This document shows positions 1 through 13,895 of a stretch of 64,000 nt of DNA, in pieces (within the stretch, counting starts at the first letter, position 1; the number at the start of each line of letters is the position of its first letter). Location of the stretch: the NCBI GenBank assembly GCA_037389465.1, contig JAZARR010000032.1, positions 2,108,001-2,172,000 on the forward strand. Reading direction: 5' to 3'. The notes below the pieces were generated by a model. That model searched no databases and had not been told where the DNA came from. It was given only the letters and a program-made list of their open reading frames with translations. Source of the DNA: Baylisascaris procyonis (lineage: Eukaryota > Nematoda > Chromadorea > Rhabditida > Ascarididae). The translations under genes were made by a program, and so were the position numbers.

Positions 1-1588
1 TTCAATTCTTTTTTTTTTCGAGAGGGAAACAGTATCGATGAAATATAACATATTTTATTATGTAACCTGAAATTCTCGCATGAGAATTCTGCACTTCAAA
101 TGGAGGTCTGAAATACTACGTTATTATCCCGAATTCACCACTTAACCAAAAACCTTGAGATAATAATGGTCTGGGATTTCGCAAAATTGGTACTCTTCTA
201 TATAGCTCAATAAAGAAGTGCATGATCTTCAAGGACTCCACGTTTGAGTGCCAGCATACTCTCACCTTCACATTCAACGACTAGGACAACATCATTCTAA
301 ATTTCTTGGGACGCATGAATCCCTTCCGAAAGAAAGGGGGTCTCACTGGATAGAAATAATCGTCCAGAAAGTATGCAAAAAACGCTATATTTGCATATTG
401 GCTGGACAAAGCAATCAATTCGTAAATCATCCCACTATATTGCACCGTATTTGGATGGCACCACCATCGTTCTTTTGAGTTACGTAGCCCCTTAGTGTGC
501 TGAATTCTTTCGTCCGAATCGGTCACATCTTTCAAATGGTCTTTCAAGTGCATTACATAAAATTTGAGCCAAATGTTTTACTCGGCAATAAAATTCAAGT
601 CACATTGCATATCTTCATTCGGGATTGTGTTCTCGTTTCTTTGCGGATTTAACTAAATCAACCTCGTAATATTCCAAGTGAACATTTTCAAAGAGCCATT
701 GAGAGAAACTTTTATCCATTCTCAGAAGAAGGCGCATTTTTTTCAGGCATGTGAAAATGGAACACGTATATAGAATTAGGCGCAACATCATTTGTGAGAA
801 TTTAAGTTAAAAACTTCCTTCGAGCGAAATGACTTCAGTCGATTATCTCTCAGAAAACTTTCAAAATGTCATATAAAATCATCCGTCATGGGAAAATGAG
901 AGAAAATTCCGTGTGAATAGCTAGCTATGAATGAGAAATACGCTATGCTGTCTAGTCATCGTTCAATTCTGAACTGGGTAACATAATCCTTTATTGCAAA
1001 TGCTCAAAATTTGATCCAGGAGAACAAAATATCACATGAAATGATTTTTTGTGCATTACCCATTTTGATCGGAATGGCACAATTCCCTTTACCCACTTTG
1101 ATGGGAAAGAAAGAATTCCCAAGACAAAAATTGAAAAAGGTGGTAAACGTCGAAGAACATGTATTTTTCATTAATCGAATTAAGAGGGAAAATCCAAAAT
1201 AATCATGATTCTGTTCAAGAGGAGGCATGAGATGATACAGATTCTCTAACCTATATAGGTGGTGCTTAATTCTTGTGAGGTCTCGAAAGGAAAGCTTTTT
1301 TGGAAAAGCTGTGTTTACAATAAAGTGATAGGCATATTGGGGATTATGGTAAGTTGCAAAATAATAAGGCGAACGTAACGCTTACCAAAGTCATGGTTTT
1401 TGCCTCATTTCATCAACTTTGGTGCTGTGAACGTTGGATGCCTTTGATTATCACTCATCCATCTACATCTTTATTTTTCGAAGAAACAATCGTAAAATTG
1501 TGAGTTGAGGTAAATTTTGAAGAAAAAGCGAAAGAAATTTTTTGAAAATTTAGAACACCGCTATTTTTCGGTGTTAGGTAACTACTGC
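1..1588. other. No identified gene; one minus-strand ORF
   Basis: A 90-codon minus-strand ORF (553-281) reads like a membrane or hydrophobic protein segment (for example YELIALSSQYANIAFFAYF). It has no family match I recognise and no clear exon borders. The plus strand of the same stretch is also open, so this may be chance. The rest is AT-rich and featureless. Confidence 0.3.
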
Positions 1589-1873
1589 TTATAGTTTTTG
1601 ATATGCAATTTGGTATTTTTGAGATACGTGAAATTTGGGTGCAATGGACAAAGAAACATATCCTATCCTCTTATGTTCACATCCCGAACTGATGCTATAG
1701 TTTTGAAAAGGATTATAGCCCCTTCGAGACGCACAAGAATTCGCTTCCCTATCATAATCAGCCGGATTTCCATATTGTAGAGCTTCGTTCAACGGATAAC
1801 GCATCGTAAGCAGAAGAATTGTACAAACGGCTGATATCTGCATTCTTGCGCATTTTTTACAACTTGATTCCAT
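1589..1873 (-). CDS. Unidentified ORF, possible small secreted protein
   Basis: A 94-codon ORF whose 11th residue is a second Met. From there the product starts MQISAVCTILLLTMRYPLNE, a short basic-free start plus hydrophobic core that could be a signal peptide. A polar stretch with two cysteines and several Tyr/Asn follows. I recognise no family. There is no splice or promoter evidence, and a plus-strand ORF overlaps it, so chance is a serious alternative. Confidence 0.15.
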   Translation of the reverse strand: MESSCKKCARMQISAVCTILLLTMRYPLNEALQYGNPADYDREANSCASRRGYNPFQNYSISSGCEHKRIGYVSLSIAPKFHVSQKYQIAYQKL

Positions 1874-1958
1874 TTCAATGAGCTGATTGTTACGGTGAAG
1901 GGAATTTCATAAAACTATATACTTCGCTGGTTGCAGGAACAATTTGAAATGTGAGAGT

Positions 1959-2330
1959 TGCGGTCGCTTGAAGTGATTTATTTCGATGGACGGCATATAA
2001 TGATTCAAAATGACCGGCTGAGTGGATTGGATGAGGCGCCAGAGGAAGTAATCTTTCTTACGTTTGAGAGTTTTTTCCCTATTATCCACCTCCTTCACTA
2101 CGCCTTTTTTTTCCACACACCTATTTCTAGAGTGCTCTCCCTCTTCTTTTCATTGCTTCTTATTATGTAACGTCGACTCAGTTCATGAAAATCCTTCAGC
2201 ACTATCGCCGATCGAAGTCCCAGACACTACTATGAGCGTATGAGGGAGACCATTTGTGACTACACCAAAGATACGATCAGATCGTAGAAGATCGTATTCA
2301 GTTGAAGAAGTGATCAATTTGAAATGTTAA
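1959..2330 (+). CDS. Possible 3' end of an unidentified gene (two exon-like segments)
   Basis: Segment one, 1959-2047, reads LRSLEVIYFDGRHIMIQNDR and is followed by a GTAATC donor. Segment two begins after CCTTCAG at 2200. In the phase that joins segment one it ends at TGA 2233-2235. In another phase it reads LSPIEVPDTTMSV, a TGA at 2241-2243, then RPFVTTPKIRSDRRRSYSVE to TAA at 2328-2330. AATAAA at 2392-2397 is well placed for either. The product is not recognised, and upstream exons would have to lie further left. Confidence 0.2.
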
Positions 2331-2399
2331 AACACCACCTGAAAGCGATGGAACAAATTAAATAGAGGTAAACATCAATGAAATTAGCAAGAATAAACG

Positions 2400-3640
2400 A
2401 ATAATTGTCACGAGAATTCAGAAATAAATCTATTGCTTTTAAATTTTTGATTGGAATTTAGAATATACTGAAAACATCATTCAAATACATATTGCGAATA
2501 TGTTCTCTTATTCGTCGATATTTTAATTATATATTTTATGTTGGTTGTTAGAAATATTTGTTAAAAAATAAAATTAATAAATAATAATTGAATAATAATT
2601 AGTGTAAAATAATAATTAATGCAAAATAAAGCAGTTTGAACCGAATAGATTCTCGTTTCATTTTTTCAATTGAAAATCATCAATTATTGAATGATTATTG
2701 ATGTTAATTTATTATGAATTTCTATCGCATAAGACGCTCATTTTTGGCAATTTTTTTTGCAGAAACAATTACATGGTAAATCTTTCCGCTCATATATAAT
2801 TATATTTGTGAATATGCGGTTATCATTTGAAATACTCACAGAAATTATCACCACATAAAAGTTAGAACTAATATAAGGAAATATGGAAGAAATGTTTTTC
2901 TGGAAAATTTAGCAGCAAAGAAGTGAATCACAAATTGACCTCTTAAGGTCAAACGAATAAATTTAGATATTCTCTACTCAGATTCATTCAGCGTTGATGT
3001 TTTTCTACCTTTTCTGTGTCGGGAAATTTCAGCTTGATTCTTGTATGATTCTTCTGATGATTCTTGTATGTCAGCTAGAATATCATGAATTCGAACTATA
3101 GCCGTCGAAAATTGACTGTCGACCTTTAATTAATGGTATAGAGGCGAAAGTATAGCCAACATTTCACGAACGGATATTACTTATTTTGCATGCTGCTCAT
3201 TTTGGGTTAAAGCTAGCCTTGGAAGCTTTAAATTTTAAGGTGAGTGCCATTTGTTGAGGTGATTTTGCCGAAAACCTCATTGAATGTCGATTAGCAAGCA
3301 AGTTTTTAGTGCTTGAAAAGTGTAAAATGAAAAGAAGAGAAGAAAGCGATAGCAGAGGAGGCTGTTTGCTCGAAAGTGCCGTAGCCGCTGTTCCACTCAT
3401 TTCCGGTGCAACATCATATCATACATAGCTTAGAGTGGAATGAATGTATTGAAAAGTGCTTGACAATACACTGCCAAAATTTCACAACACAATGATTTTA
3501 TCAAGCAAATTTTCAGCTGCACTCGAGATTAGTGATGATGAGGAAATAAGCGAATTTAATTTCTTTTTTTTGGAGTAATTAATTAAATAATATAGGAAAA
3601 AATTTTTCATTTTCTTCCATATAAATACTCTTTGTGATAG
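2400..3640. other. AT-rich non-coding stretch
   Basis: The segment contains AATAAA-like runs near 2565, a short TGATTCTTGTA duplication at 3035-3070, and no supported gene. Confidence 0.4.
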
Positions 3641-5037
3641 GCAGAAGTGGTCTTTAGACGATACATCGCAAGAAAGTTGAAGAAGCGGGTCGAATCATCG
3701 GCTTCTCCAATTATCTCTTGGAATATTCGACTTTTGTGGGTTTTCCTACTCGAATGTTGTTGTCGGTGAATTTATGTAGCCATTAAATTCAGTGGACGAA
3801 CGAATTTTGATGAATTTCTATCCTGAATTGTTCTATAGGGTTTCTTTCTTGTTATAATAAAACAACATTAATAACCGGTTGGGGTGTTATCATCCCACAA
3901 ACGATTAATACCATTAATTGTACAAATCCAATAGACATCAGTCTGGTAAATTTATTTCACTTTGTGCTCCTCAATCAGATCAGATGTTTAGCAAAATCTT
4001 CACTAATTATCGGTAACATTGAGACAATCGTTGATGATTTTTTGAAGAATCTCAATGTTTTTTTCTCCGTTAGCAGTCATTTTTATGACCGGAAATGATG
4101 GCCGAACTGTCCAGAACGGTTAGAAAAAAATTTTTATTAAGGAGAAATATTTTCGGTAATGATGGGCTGTTAATGAGTATTTTTGCTTTTTTGTTTTCAT
4201 AGTGCGTCTAGTCGCTGAGAAACGGCGGCAAAGAGTGATGACATATGATCGGGAAAGTGTACTGAAAGATATCGCTGAAATCTTTATTATTCTTTAGTTA
4301 TGAAATTAGTATTTCTTTTAAACGACGATACTGCATCACTAATAATTAATCGAATGTGATATCGGCTAAAGAAATTATTGTGATGTGAATATTTTGTAAT
4401 TCCACGTTGAAAGCGATCGATTGTATCAACGTTGAAAAACAACCAACTCAAAGCATGGTAATATCTCTTCGCGTAAACTTTAGCCATTACTTTGAGGCGA
4501 ATGTAAAATTTTCCTTTGTTTGAGACTAAAGCGGCTAAAAATTTAGGGAAACGAATATAAATTCGTAGACGATTTGGGTAAATTAAGGCAAGCAAAAATT
4601 TGGGAAAACAAGTCGATGACATAGGAAAACATTCTGAAAAAGGATTGGAAAAATGATCGGCATCGATCATATTAATATACAAAGTATTCTCTATTAAATA
4701 GGCAAAGTTGGCAATGATATATCGGCAAAAATTTGTGTAGAGAGTATTCTAATCTCCAATCTGTTCACTTGACTTTGACACTCTTTTGCGGATTTACATT
4801 TGCAAAGCCCCTTTATTGGCTGATCATCTCTGCGGATATGAGCGTAAGTAGTGGTGCATGTTCCTGTTTTCCTAGTTTTGAGGTTGAAGCTATTAAAGCT
4901 GAAGTTGAAACACTGAAGGTGATGTTGCTATGAAATTTGATGAACTTTTTTGAATGCAGCGCGATTTAAATATTTCACAGCTTATCGGCACAAATGAATA
5001 TATAAGCACTCAGAAGCTGAAGTTGAAAAGTTTGTAA
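3641..5037 (+). other. Exon-like segments of unknown identity
   Basis: Four stretches have acceptor-like AGs before them and protein-like translations. They are 3641-3766 (VVFRRYIARKLKKRVESS), 4203-4297 (RLVAEKRRQRVMTYDRESV, ending TAG), 4876-4918 (FEVEAIKAEVETLK, then a GTGATG donor) and 4960-5037 (RDLNISQLIGTNEYI, ending TAA). The last two join in phase. They do not all connect into one reading frame, and I recognise no family. They could be the remains of a gene, or chance. Confidence 0.18.
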
Positions 5038-7195
5038 AGTTCAAGAGTAGCATCATGCGAACTTTGTGTCTTTTAGTTTTTGGTTCTTGGGCATTGACGC
5101 TTTGATATGTGAGTTGTTACTTTTTGAAATACGTGATTATTTTTCAATCATTATGCATTGATATTTAAATAAAAAGGACGAAAAGTAGGTGCCAAATATG
5201 TTGATCTTAAATGAACGATATGGTAGATTGGTGAACTCATGCGATTGAGAAAAGCATTGAAATAGGCAAATAAATGCAGCCGTAAAGTAAGACTATAATA
5301 GCATAAAAGCGAACGGAATATAGAAATGAGTCACTCAGAGACTTTTTTGGGGATGAAATTTGCAGGAAACACAAAAAAAGTTGAAAAAAGAAACCTAAGA
5401 GGAAAAAATTATTGCAGCCTCGAGTATTAAGTTATATTTTTAGGGATTATTCTTGCAACGACGGTGGTCGTAGTTCACGCATAAATCTTTAGCCGTCGGT
5501 GCGGCAGTAAAGAGTCAAAGTCAATGCTCGCATATTTTTTTTTTTCACATGCTACAACTAACGTTCAGTTCTTTACCACACTGTCAGCTCATTTATACAA
5601 TTGTAGACCATCAACGATCTAAAGATTTATGAGTGAAATCAGTCAGCGGAAGGGAAATGCATCGACCACATTGGTCGTATTTCACAAAAAAAACTCCACA
5701 TTTGTAAGGGTTTTTTCCCATCTAAAAAAAATTTGTACAAAACATTCGGAAACGATTGTTTGCTTTTCTCTCATGTTAAAAACGATTACAAAAATAATCT
5801 ATACTGTAAGGTAAATTTCTTTCTCAAAAAATCTGGACCGTAATATCCAGGTAATGTATATGTACCTATGTAATTCCTTGACATATATATTAGTCGGTGT
5901 TCATTTACGCAATAAAAATTGCTAACAACATTAAAATTACTATCACAGAATGGTAAATAGCATGCATAAAGTAGTATTTTAGCAGGGATAGCAGTGAATC
6001 ACCAAAAAAATGTATCTAAAGACTCGTGCAAAAGTTGGGAGAACGTCGAATTTTAATTCCCGTAAATTCTTTCTGAAAGAGATAGAGACGGTCAATTGAT
6101 AAAAATTTTTCTTCCTTCGAAATCGAATACAAAATAATTTTTTGAAGACAAAATTTTATATTCTAAATATGTCTTGAATTTTAAATCACTAAGAATTTTT
6201 TTTTTTTTTTTGGTTTTTTAAGGGAAATTGCAGTTCACGTAAGATATCATTGATAATTTATTTACTCTTGGCCAAGATACTGATACAATTATCTTTGCAT
6301 GAAAAATTACCCAAAATGAACTATCTGAAAACAGAGAAAAAATTTCAAAACTTATTCTCGGATCAGCGAGCACAATACTCCTCCGTTTTAGCTCACTTTT
6401 TATCAAATTTTTGCAAAAGCACAATTGTGCGGCGTTATTTTCTTGCATGCATTTATGCGTCGTCTCCTTATTTGTCTGTTGAATCGTCTGCCGACTCGCT
6501 TTTCTATCCCCGTGAACGTCTGCGTCTATCTGTGTTTCGTAAATTCAATGAATTCAATCATGGAATTCAGAAATCCAAAGCAATCAATTTTTTTTTCGGC
6601 TATTGCAAATCATGCAATATTTTTCATGGCTTGCAATATTTGCAAAATTTGCAAACTTTTAATGCAATATTGAATGCAAACCATCAATCTCACTCCAATT
6701 GGTTTTAATCGTAGTATTTTATCGATCTTGAAATTTTTACGACGACTTCATTTGGCAATAAATCAGATTTCGTTCACTAGCGAAATTTAAGTTCATAATA
6801 TCGTGAAACTGATTGTTGATGTTGCCGGAAACATACTTGGCAGTTTTATATGCCTTAAGAAACCTTTTGCGTTATCAGATTTTACAGGAAATGTATATCC
6901 TTCTTATCTTTTCAGAAAGCATAAATCTTCTTTAAAAAATAAAAATATATTTGAAAAAATAACAAAAAGAATTCAACACAATATGCTTCTTTCACTCTCT
7001 GCTGATCAATCTATCGGCTAACGTTTGTCTAATAATACATCAATATTACTTATTGTTGAGGACGTCCGAGGAAGTCGTAAATAATGCTTTGCTTTGCTGC
7101 GATACAATCGCTAAAAATGCATACTAATTTTTGATAATTTCAAATGTCTATGACTCTCATTGAAGAACGAATTGGAGTGAAAAGGGTGCGAGAGA

Positions 7196-7197
<2 letters not shown>

Positions 7198-7245
<48 letters not shown>
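7198..7245. repeat. (TA)n microsatellite
   Basis: An uninterrupted TA run of about 48 bases in intergenic sequence. Confidence 0.95.
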
Positions 7246-7248
<3 letters not shown>

Positions 7249-9089
7249 ATTATATGACCGCAAAAGAGATAATCCTTTCAATACGATGCAAGTTTCGATG
7301 GAAAATGGATTACAGTAGAACAACAAAAATGGGCATGGAGCGTTTTTTATCTTAGGCGTTCTCGTATTCGGTGAATGTTTTACTCTTTTTTAATGATCAA
7401 TGGTTGTCGTGAGATTTTACAAATGAATAAAGCCAAATTACTATTACGAACCCTATTTCTTTTTTGATATATTATCGTTTTGAATTCTTCTGCATATTTT
7501 ATATTAATCTGTGTGTTTTTGGAAAGCCGCCAGCTGGCTGGTTGCACTCAGTTGCATCAATACAGCTAGTGAGTAAAGATTTGCTATTGCTGTGATTTTT
7601 TAGGTGTATATTACAACGGCACTAAGAGTTGGCTAATTCTACGAATTGACAGTTTACACAATACATATATAATATGACCCGTCAGGTGAGAAATATTAAC
7701 GTCCTTGTCATCGACGTTTCACCACTAGTGGAAAAAGGTTAGCGTGGGATGCTTAGCGAAAATGAACAATGGTATCGGGTTCAACAACTTGCAAGGTTCA
7801 GAAAAATATCCCGTAAAGTGATCGTTTGCAGTGAAACTATGCAACGCTTTTTAAACATCAGAACAAAGCGTATTTCAGCACAATCACCAAAAATTCTAAT
7901 TGACTAAGAAATGAAGTATTCGTAACTGAGGATTGTAGTTGAATTTAATTTCCGACAGAATCAGATTGAATCATGTACCTTCAGAGAAGAACAAGGAAAG
8001 TTTTGGTCTACGTTGGCGAGCTCAAACAGCTTCATCATATGGTAGTTGTAAATTCGTACAATTGTTAGTAACCTGGCAACGTGTCTTTTATAGTAATATG
8101 CAACATGCACATTAAAAAAAAAAGATAACATACACCTGAAAGTTTCGCGAAGTGGGCGTAAAGGCTGACGAAAAACTAGAGAATGGTAGGTAAAATAGCG
8201 CCCAGCACAACTGAGGAATGTTCTCAGATGTTATCGACCATTATAAAATACTATGTTGTTCATTAACTGTTCCGCATCGATTCCAACAATATGTTACATC
8301 TCTTCATGGTACATTGAATAAAAGCCAGTGAACAAAACCGGCAAAAATTGATCACTTAGTTATGCACATATAACATCAGAATTTAATTCTAGAATTAGAA
8401 AAATACACTGTTGGAGTTGCAAAAAAGGGTATTCCTGAATCGACTTTCGCATTTGCAGGTTTTTCGTTGCAACAAGCAAAGTTCTAGAAAGTTTAGAGAA
8501 AATTCTGATGCATTTGCAATAATAGAACTCCGTGTTTTATGTGCTTCAATCGTTGGTGCAATCTTTTTACACAGGTTCGCTTCTGTAACGCAATCATAAG
8601 CAAGATAGGCCCGTCCGATTTAAACTGTTATCCACAAGGATCTGCAATGGAGGCGTAATTTCTAAAATGTTTAAGCATTTATTCGAGAGTTGATCAATCA
8701 TTTTCTAAGAGCAAAAAAATTTTTCTGCGAAGCAATCTATAAAGATCATAATTACTCGATTCCGTGACTCATTTTGGATGGCCATCGGATGGAAACTATC
8801 TGAGCGATGAGGGCACACACATATGCGTTCATACACGTACGCATATATTTTGTGAAAAATCCTTCCCTGTTAGCGGCTAACGGGTAGGAATGATAGAGTT
8901 AACTCTCCACCATGAAATTTATTCGTTTTGATTACGCCAGAACACGAGGTCGTCATACTCGTCATCTCCTGAATTGACCAATCTCAGCGGCATTTATATG
9001 GTCAAAACATGTAGGTGGCTGTAGTAGACGAAATAGTGGCTGGATCATGACCTCAGCTAAGACATATTCAATGAAGAGTTAGTGAAGCT

Positions 9090-9260
9090 GAGGATCTCGA
9101 CATTGCCGCAGCGCTGAGCTATTAAGGCGGGCGATGAGCCGCCGATTCGTTTCATTCCATAGGCAAAGCGCGCCGAGGGAGAGCGCTTCCCCGCAGAGGC
9201 GCGAGCTGCAACTACCCTATCCCTAAAATGCGAACTGCTGAAAACTTCGACGAATCTTCT
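9090..9260. other. GC-rich patch
   Basis: Locally about half G+C against an AT-rich background. It holds a GGCGG/CCGCC pair (9126-9130 and 9139-9143) and GCGC-rich sequence. No ORF or RNA gene was recognised. It may be a fragment of a dispersed repeat. Confidence 0.35.
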
Positions 9261-12200
9261 AGCGTGCGATCCGCTGTCCTCAGGTAATCATTTCCATTGG
9301 TTGCTGACCTAGTAAAACCCGGAAGAACCGTCAACATATATTGTAATAATCTACGACAGTACTGTTGGCATATGAAAGTACCTTAGTATTACGGTACGCG
9401 ATAGTGGAATACATCACTATATATGCATAGAAATTAACCAATTCGTTCACAAGAATTTTTCACGATTAGTTATTTACATCTGTTCATATCGAACAGCTTG
9501 TTCGACTGATTAACTTTATTTCGTTAGAAACCGATTACGTTGCTCGCTGATAGTATTCATGTTGTCCTGAGAGACTGACGAATCTCCATAAAGCCTTATT
9601 CCAGTAAGTTTTATCGACTTTGGATGCTTCGTTATGGGAATTTCTTTGACCACTCAGTCAGCCAATCTGTTTCTGTATTTCAGTCTTACCTGCCGTTCAT
9701 TATTTTCGGTAAATGTATAGTGGCAAGGCTTTGTTAAGTTACCATCGACAATAAAGACCATTCATATAATATTGCTTGATTTGGCCTAATTGCTCTCTGC
9801 TATTCATCGAAACTCATCTCCCATTCAAAATCACTCAAAGTTTAGAGAACATAATTAAGGATTTCATTTCGTCTGTTTTTTATCTACTGCAAGAATCATC
9901 ACTGCAAATAGTAGTAAAGCAAATGAGGTTGCAGCGTTGATTTAACATCAGCTATTCAACGGACAACTATTGGGCTTTCTTTGTAGCATTATTTGCCATT
10001 CAGCGTTGATTTCTATGCTAATCACAATGAAATTATTCGCTGTTTCAATTCTTTAACTGCCAACAATAAATATTTAAATTCCTTATCGTAGTTTCAACGT
10101 TTACTTGATGTATTCGCCTAATTTTTTAGGAAATTGATTTCTCTCTGAATTATTATTGTAGAGCCAATAATATAGATGCTAATTTGCGCTCTCATCTTCA
10201 CTGCTAAGACTTGATTTCTAAAGCACACATTTCCGCTTGACTTGGTCGTTATGAGGGAAAAAGAAATGATCAACGGCTAACGATATAGACCAGCGATCGC
10301 TTCACAAGAAATTGCTCTATTAGGCAATGTGGTCGTTTCATGAGTTTTCATGTAGTTGATCTTCCTAGCAGACCAAATTACAAAAAAGGGAAGCGGGTAC
10401 AAGAAAAACCTGTCACTATTTAAGCAAAATACTGCGCTAGCTACAAGAAAATCTATCATTATTTAAGCATAATAGTGAGCTCGCGGAAATAACCAATTTT
10501 ATAGACGACAAAAAGTCACAAATTACCGCGAAAAAAAAAAGTAGAAAAGATAAATGGAATAAGGTGTTTACGCGTCAACTAATCCGATCGTATGTGAAAA
10601 ATCGGAAGAATTATTCGTTTTATTATTTTGATGCGAATGGTGCAAGATGGAGTCGTGCAATATGCATCTTAGTTTTTTGAAATCGTATGATGTCAATAAC
10701 GCTTTTCGAAGTTGGCAGATTAACGTCGATGCTCTAAAGCCGACCATTTTATTTTACATCTTATATATGTGGAATTTTCTCACTCTATCTTCAATGATTC
10801 TCGAACTTGAAACTACGGAAAAAATTGACAACTATTTGCATACGAATAGAGAAACGATATAATAATAATTGTAAATGTAAATTTCCAAAAATGCTGCGAA
10901 GGCTTGCTTGCGTTTCCGGTTGACTCCTCACATAGGATCGTTTTCTAGTTGCAGTATTTAAATGCAATGAAAAGTTCTCCAATGACGCATACTATGGCTA
11001 AATTAAACGCCATATGAATAAAGAAAAATTTCTCGATACAATTTTTTCACGACACATCATCGAATTTGTATAGAATTCAGGATGAGCGCAACATATGCTT
11101 CATTTTGATGATTTCTCGGATGTAATAAATTATTGAAGTTATTTTTGAACATTTAGAGAAGTAGGCATCACATTGCATACATTCCAATCTTCTACGCATT
11201 TCTATCCTAAACTTATTGAGTGATATCGGTTTTATTCTTATGGATGATGTTCATATTCATTACTATTTTTGCATATGAAATCAATTAATTCACGAATAGT
11301 TATGAGTAATTTTAAATGGAAAATTTTGCACAAGAATTTAGGCAAAAAAAATGTCTAGCACAAATTCGAGAAGCATCGATTTCTCTAAGTGTTGAAATTA
11401 ATTTTCATTGTAAAGTTTCAAAATTTATTAGAGCATCAAATTCGGCGAATTGCAATTTGCAAAACATTTCTGCCGCCGTTAGCGCATTCTATTTAGTGCA
11501 TTTGTAAATTATCCAGCAAGTGTATTGGTGAGTCGACTAAGAAGAGTAAGCTTTCAAATGTGTTGAAAAAGTGTACACTCATTGCACGTAGTAACGAACG
11601 TCACCTGCTAACTTATTTTAGCTTTGCTGCGAATAATGCAGAAAAATTCATTGTGCTGCTAGCTGAGGCAAGAATTCTTTATGATACAGCAATGAACTGA
11701 AAGTATTTGATTTACTGAACATAAACGCTTAAAAAGTACGTTCAAGTGAAATTTAGGAACTTTTTTCTTACATATTCTTTAAAGAAAAAATTCAAGAGGA
11801 CTTATTTTATTTTGTTGTTATATTTTATGAGAATGTTGAACAAATTTCTAAAATGCTAATTTTTTTTTGATCGAAATATGATAAAAATGAAAAGAAAAAC
11901 TCTTTCAAGCCGTGTATGATGAAACTTTTTTTGCTGTGAGACAAAAATTCCGGATCAGTGAAAATTGATTCAGTCTAATGGAAAATATAGCGGTACAACA
12001 GGTGATGACAATTTTTAAGGAAACTTTAATATTAGAAATTCAAATAATAGAACTTCTTTACTACGATTTAATTTATTTTTCTACGATCACTATTTCGCTA
12101 ACAGATTTTATTTCTTTTAAGTATTCAGCGGATAATCGTTTATTTTGATGATTTATTGACTTCAGATTTTGAAAGTAACATTTAGCAAGAGGCAATAATG

Positions 12201-12770
12201 TTTAGAAATATGAAAGTATTTAAAAATTTTTCGATCGCGCATAGATATTAACAATCGTACACATACAATCACTCAATGAAATTTTCGCATCGATCAATTT
12301 CAAGCGGAATAAATTTTCAATAAGCAACGATGCATACCTCAAGCGGAGAGTGTTTAGGGGGTTGCCTTATATTTGTATATGAGGATTTTGTTGAATTTTT
12401 CGATATTTCAGGTTAAGGCGAGTACCATAAGCATTCTACCACAAAAATTTTTCGAACTATTTGGAAATTGTTCAACTCAGAGTGAGAGAAAAACAGTAAT
12501 ATTATTTTAAAGGTTCAATAAGCGGTTGCTAGTTCTAAGAATAATCTCTTTCGCAACGTTTGAAATCATTCGGTGAAAAATGTCTAACGAAGCAATTCGA
12601 TCACTAAGCGATAATAGCAATATGATTAATTGATAGCTGTATTGCAAACGGTGAGATGCGGCAAAAAACTTTGCAGAAAATTAAACAACTTGAACTCCCT
12701 TGGAGTATAATTTATGCAAATTTTTTTTTTTTTGAATTCTTAAAAGCTGATATGTTGGTCTGATCGGTCA

Positions 12771-13065
12771 TCCGTAAGAATCCTCCGTAAAGGGCTCATT
12801 TTTGGCGTCCGCTGCCACCCAGCTGGCTATAATAAATGTGAACCTTTAGGCACGTTTCATAGAATATAATGATGCCATAATGATACCTCCCGATTGGGCT
12901 TGTTTCAACCTGAAATCTGTGTGACCATAAAATGCGTAAAACTTCCATAAGCGTAAAAAATATTTTAATTATAGGTGCTTGTCGACCACCTCACTTGCAT
13001 CCTCCCGAGTGTAAGCAAAAAAAAGACGATAGAGAATTTTCTGGAGCTTCAGTTGTCTTCCGGCG
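12771..13065 (+). repeat. Dispersed repeat, copy 1
   Basis: Shares with 14636-14950, in the same orientation and order: TGCCAYCCAGCTGGCTAT, a CACGTTTC.TA.A.TATAATG block, a CTGAAATC block, and CATAGAGAATT-type sequence (ATAGAGAATTTTCTGG here). The copies are clearly diverged but collinear over about 300 bases. No terminal inverted repeats or coding capacity were recognised, so the class is unknown. Confidence 0.6.
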
Positions 13066-13694
13066 GTCTTTTGTCCTTTATTACCTCCTTCAACATTAAT
13101 GACTAAATATCACACTTGACATTTTCGGTCATCCAACGATACAGATAAAATCCACCAAAGTTCACAGTTTCTACTAAAAGTTGCCGGAAAGACGAGCATG
13201 CAGATACCCACGGGGAGGTACTATTTGCCTATAATGCGCTATGCAAACCAGTAAAATCCCATAAGTATGCGCCTAGGGTAGCCTATTACTCATTAAGCTT
13301 TTCTATAAACATGTCTAGCACAAAACGTTTTTGAACATATTTTTGTCTTCTTCTGATCTTTGCCTTGCTCTGTGAAGTTATACACCGAGTCGTTGCAATA
13401 TTTTTTCGGAATCGAAATGCAGCACTTAGTGATGATTTCTGCAGAGTAAATCTTTTGTTCTATTTTTATATCTTTTGAGGTCGTTATTTCAACTCATCGA
13501 ATGTTGATCACTGTACTTCGAGATTTTTTTTTTTTTTTTTGTTGAAAACGTTCTCTGTGACTAGCAATTGATTTCGTTGCTACTTCTTAGTGAATGGCTT
13601 TTAGGCAAGTAAAAAAAAAGGTTTAGTTTCTTTAAATAACCACTGATGTTAGTACAGTGATTATATTGTTTGGCAATCAATAGTTGATGAGAGA

Positions 13695-13895
13695 TTAAGC
13701 AAGAGTAAGCGCGTATGGTGAGGACGCAAATGTTTGGCTGTAAGTATGGATAGTGGCAGATGCAGTTGGGTAGACGGAATAGGAAGCGGCATCTGGGATC
13801 CTCATCGTCAAGGAGGAGCGCTTCATTGCATCGAAGAGATTATCGACGTCATCTAGACAATCGTAAACTGTTAACACTTCAATTAGAAAGACCAT
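13695..13895 (-). CDS. Possible C-terminal exon of an unidentified gene
   Basis: Minus-strand reading 13895-13695 gives DDVDNLFDAMKRSSLTMRIP and a Ser/Thr/Tyr-rich end, YSQTFASSPYALTLA, before TAA. Codon choice is more varied (C/G-ending codons) than in nearby AT-rich chance ORFs. An AACAG near 13869 could be its acceptor. No upstream exon was found between here and 20 kb, so it may be a relic. Confidence 0.2.
   Translation of the reverse strand: MVFLIEVLTVYDCLDDVDNLFDAMKRSSLTMRIPDAASYSVYPTASATIHTYSQTFASSPYALTLA

Larger units (their letters stand above)
5038..12770. other. Intergenic, no supported gene
   Basis: AT-rich sequence with a TA microsatellite at 7198, a cluster of TTGCAA/GCAATATT words at 6600-6680, and a GC-rich patch at about 9090-9260. 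Small ORFs on both strands have no recognisable domains. Confidence 0.4.
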
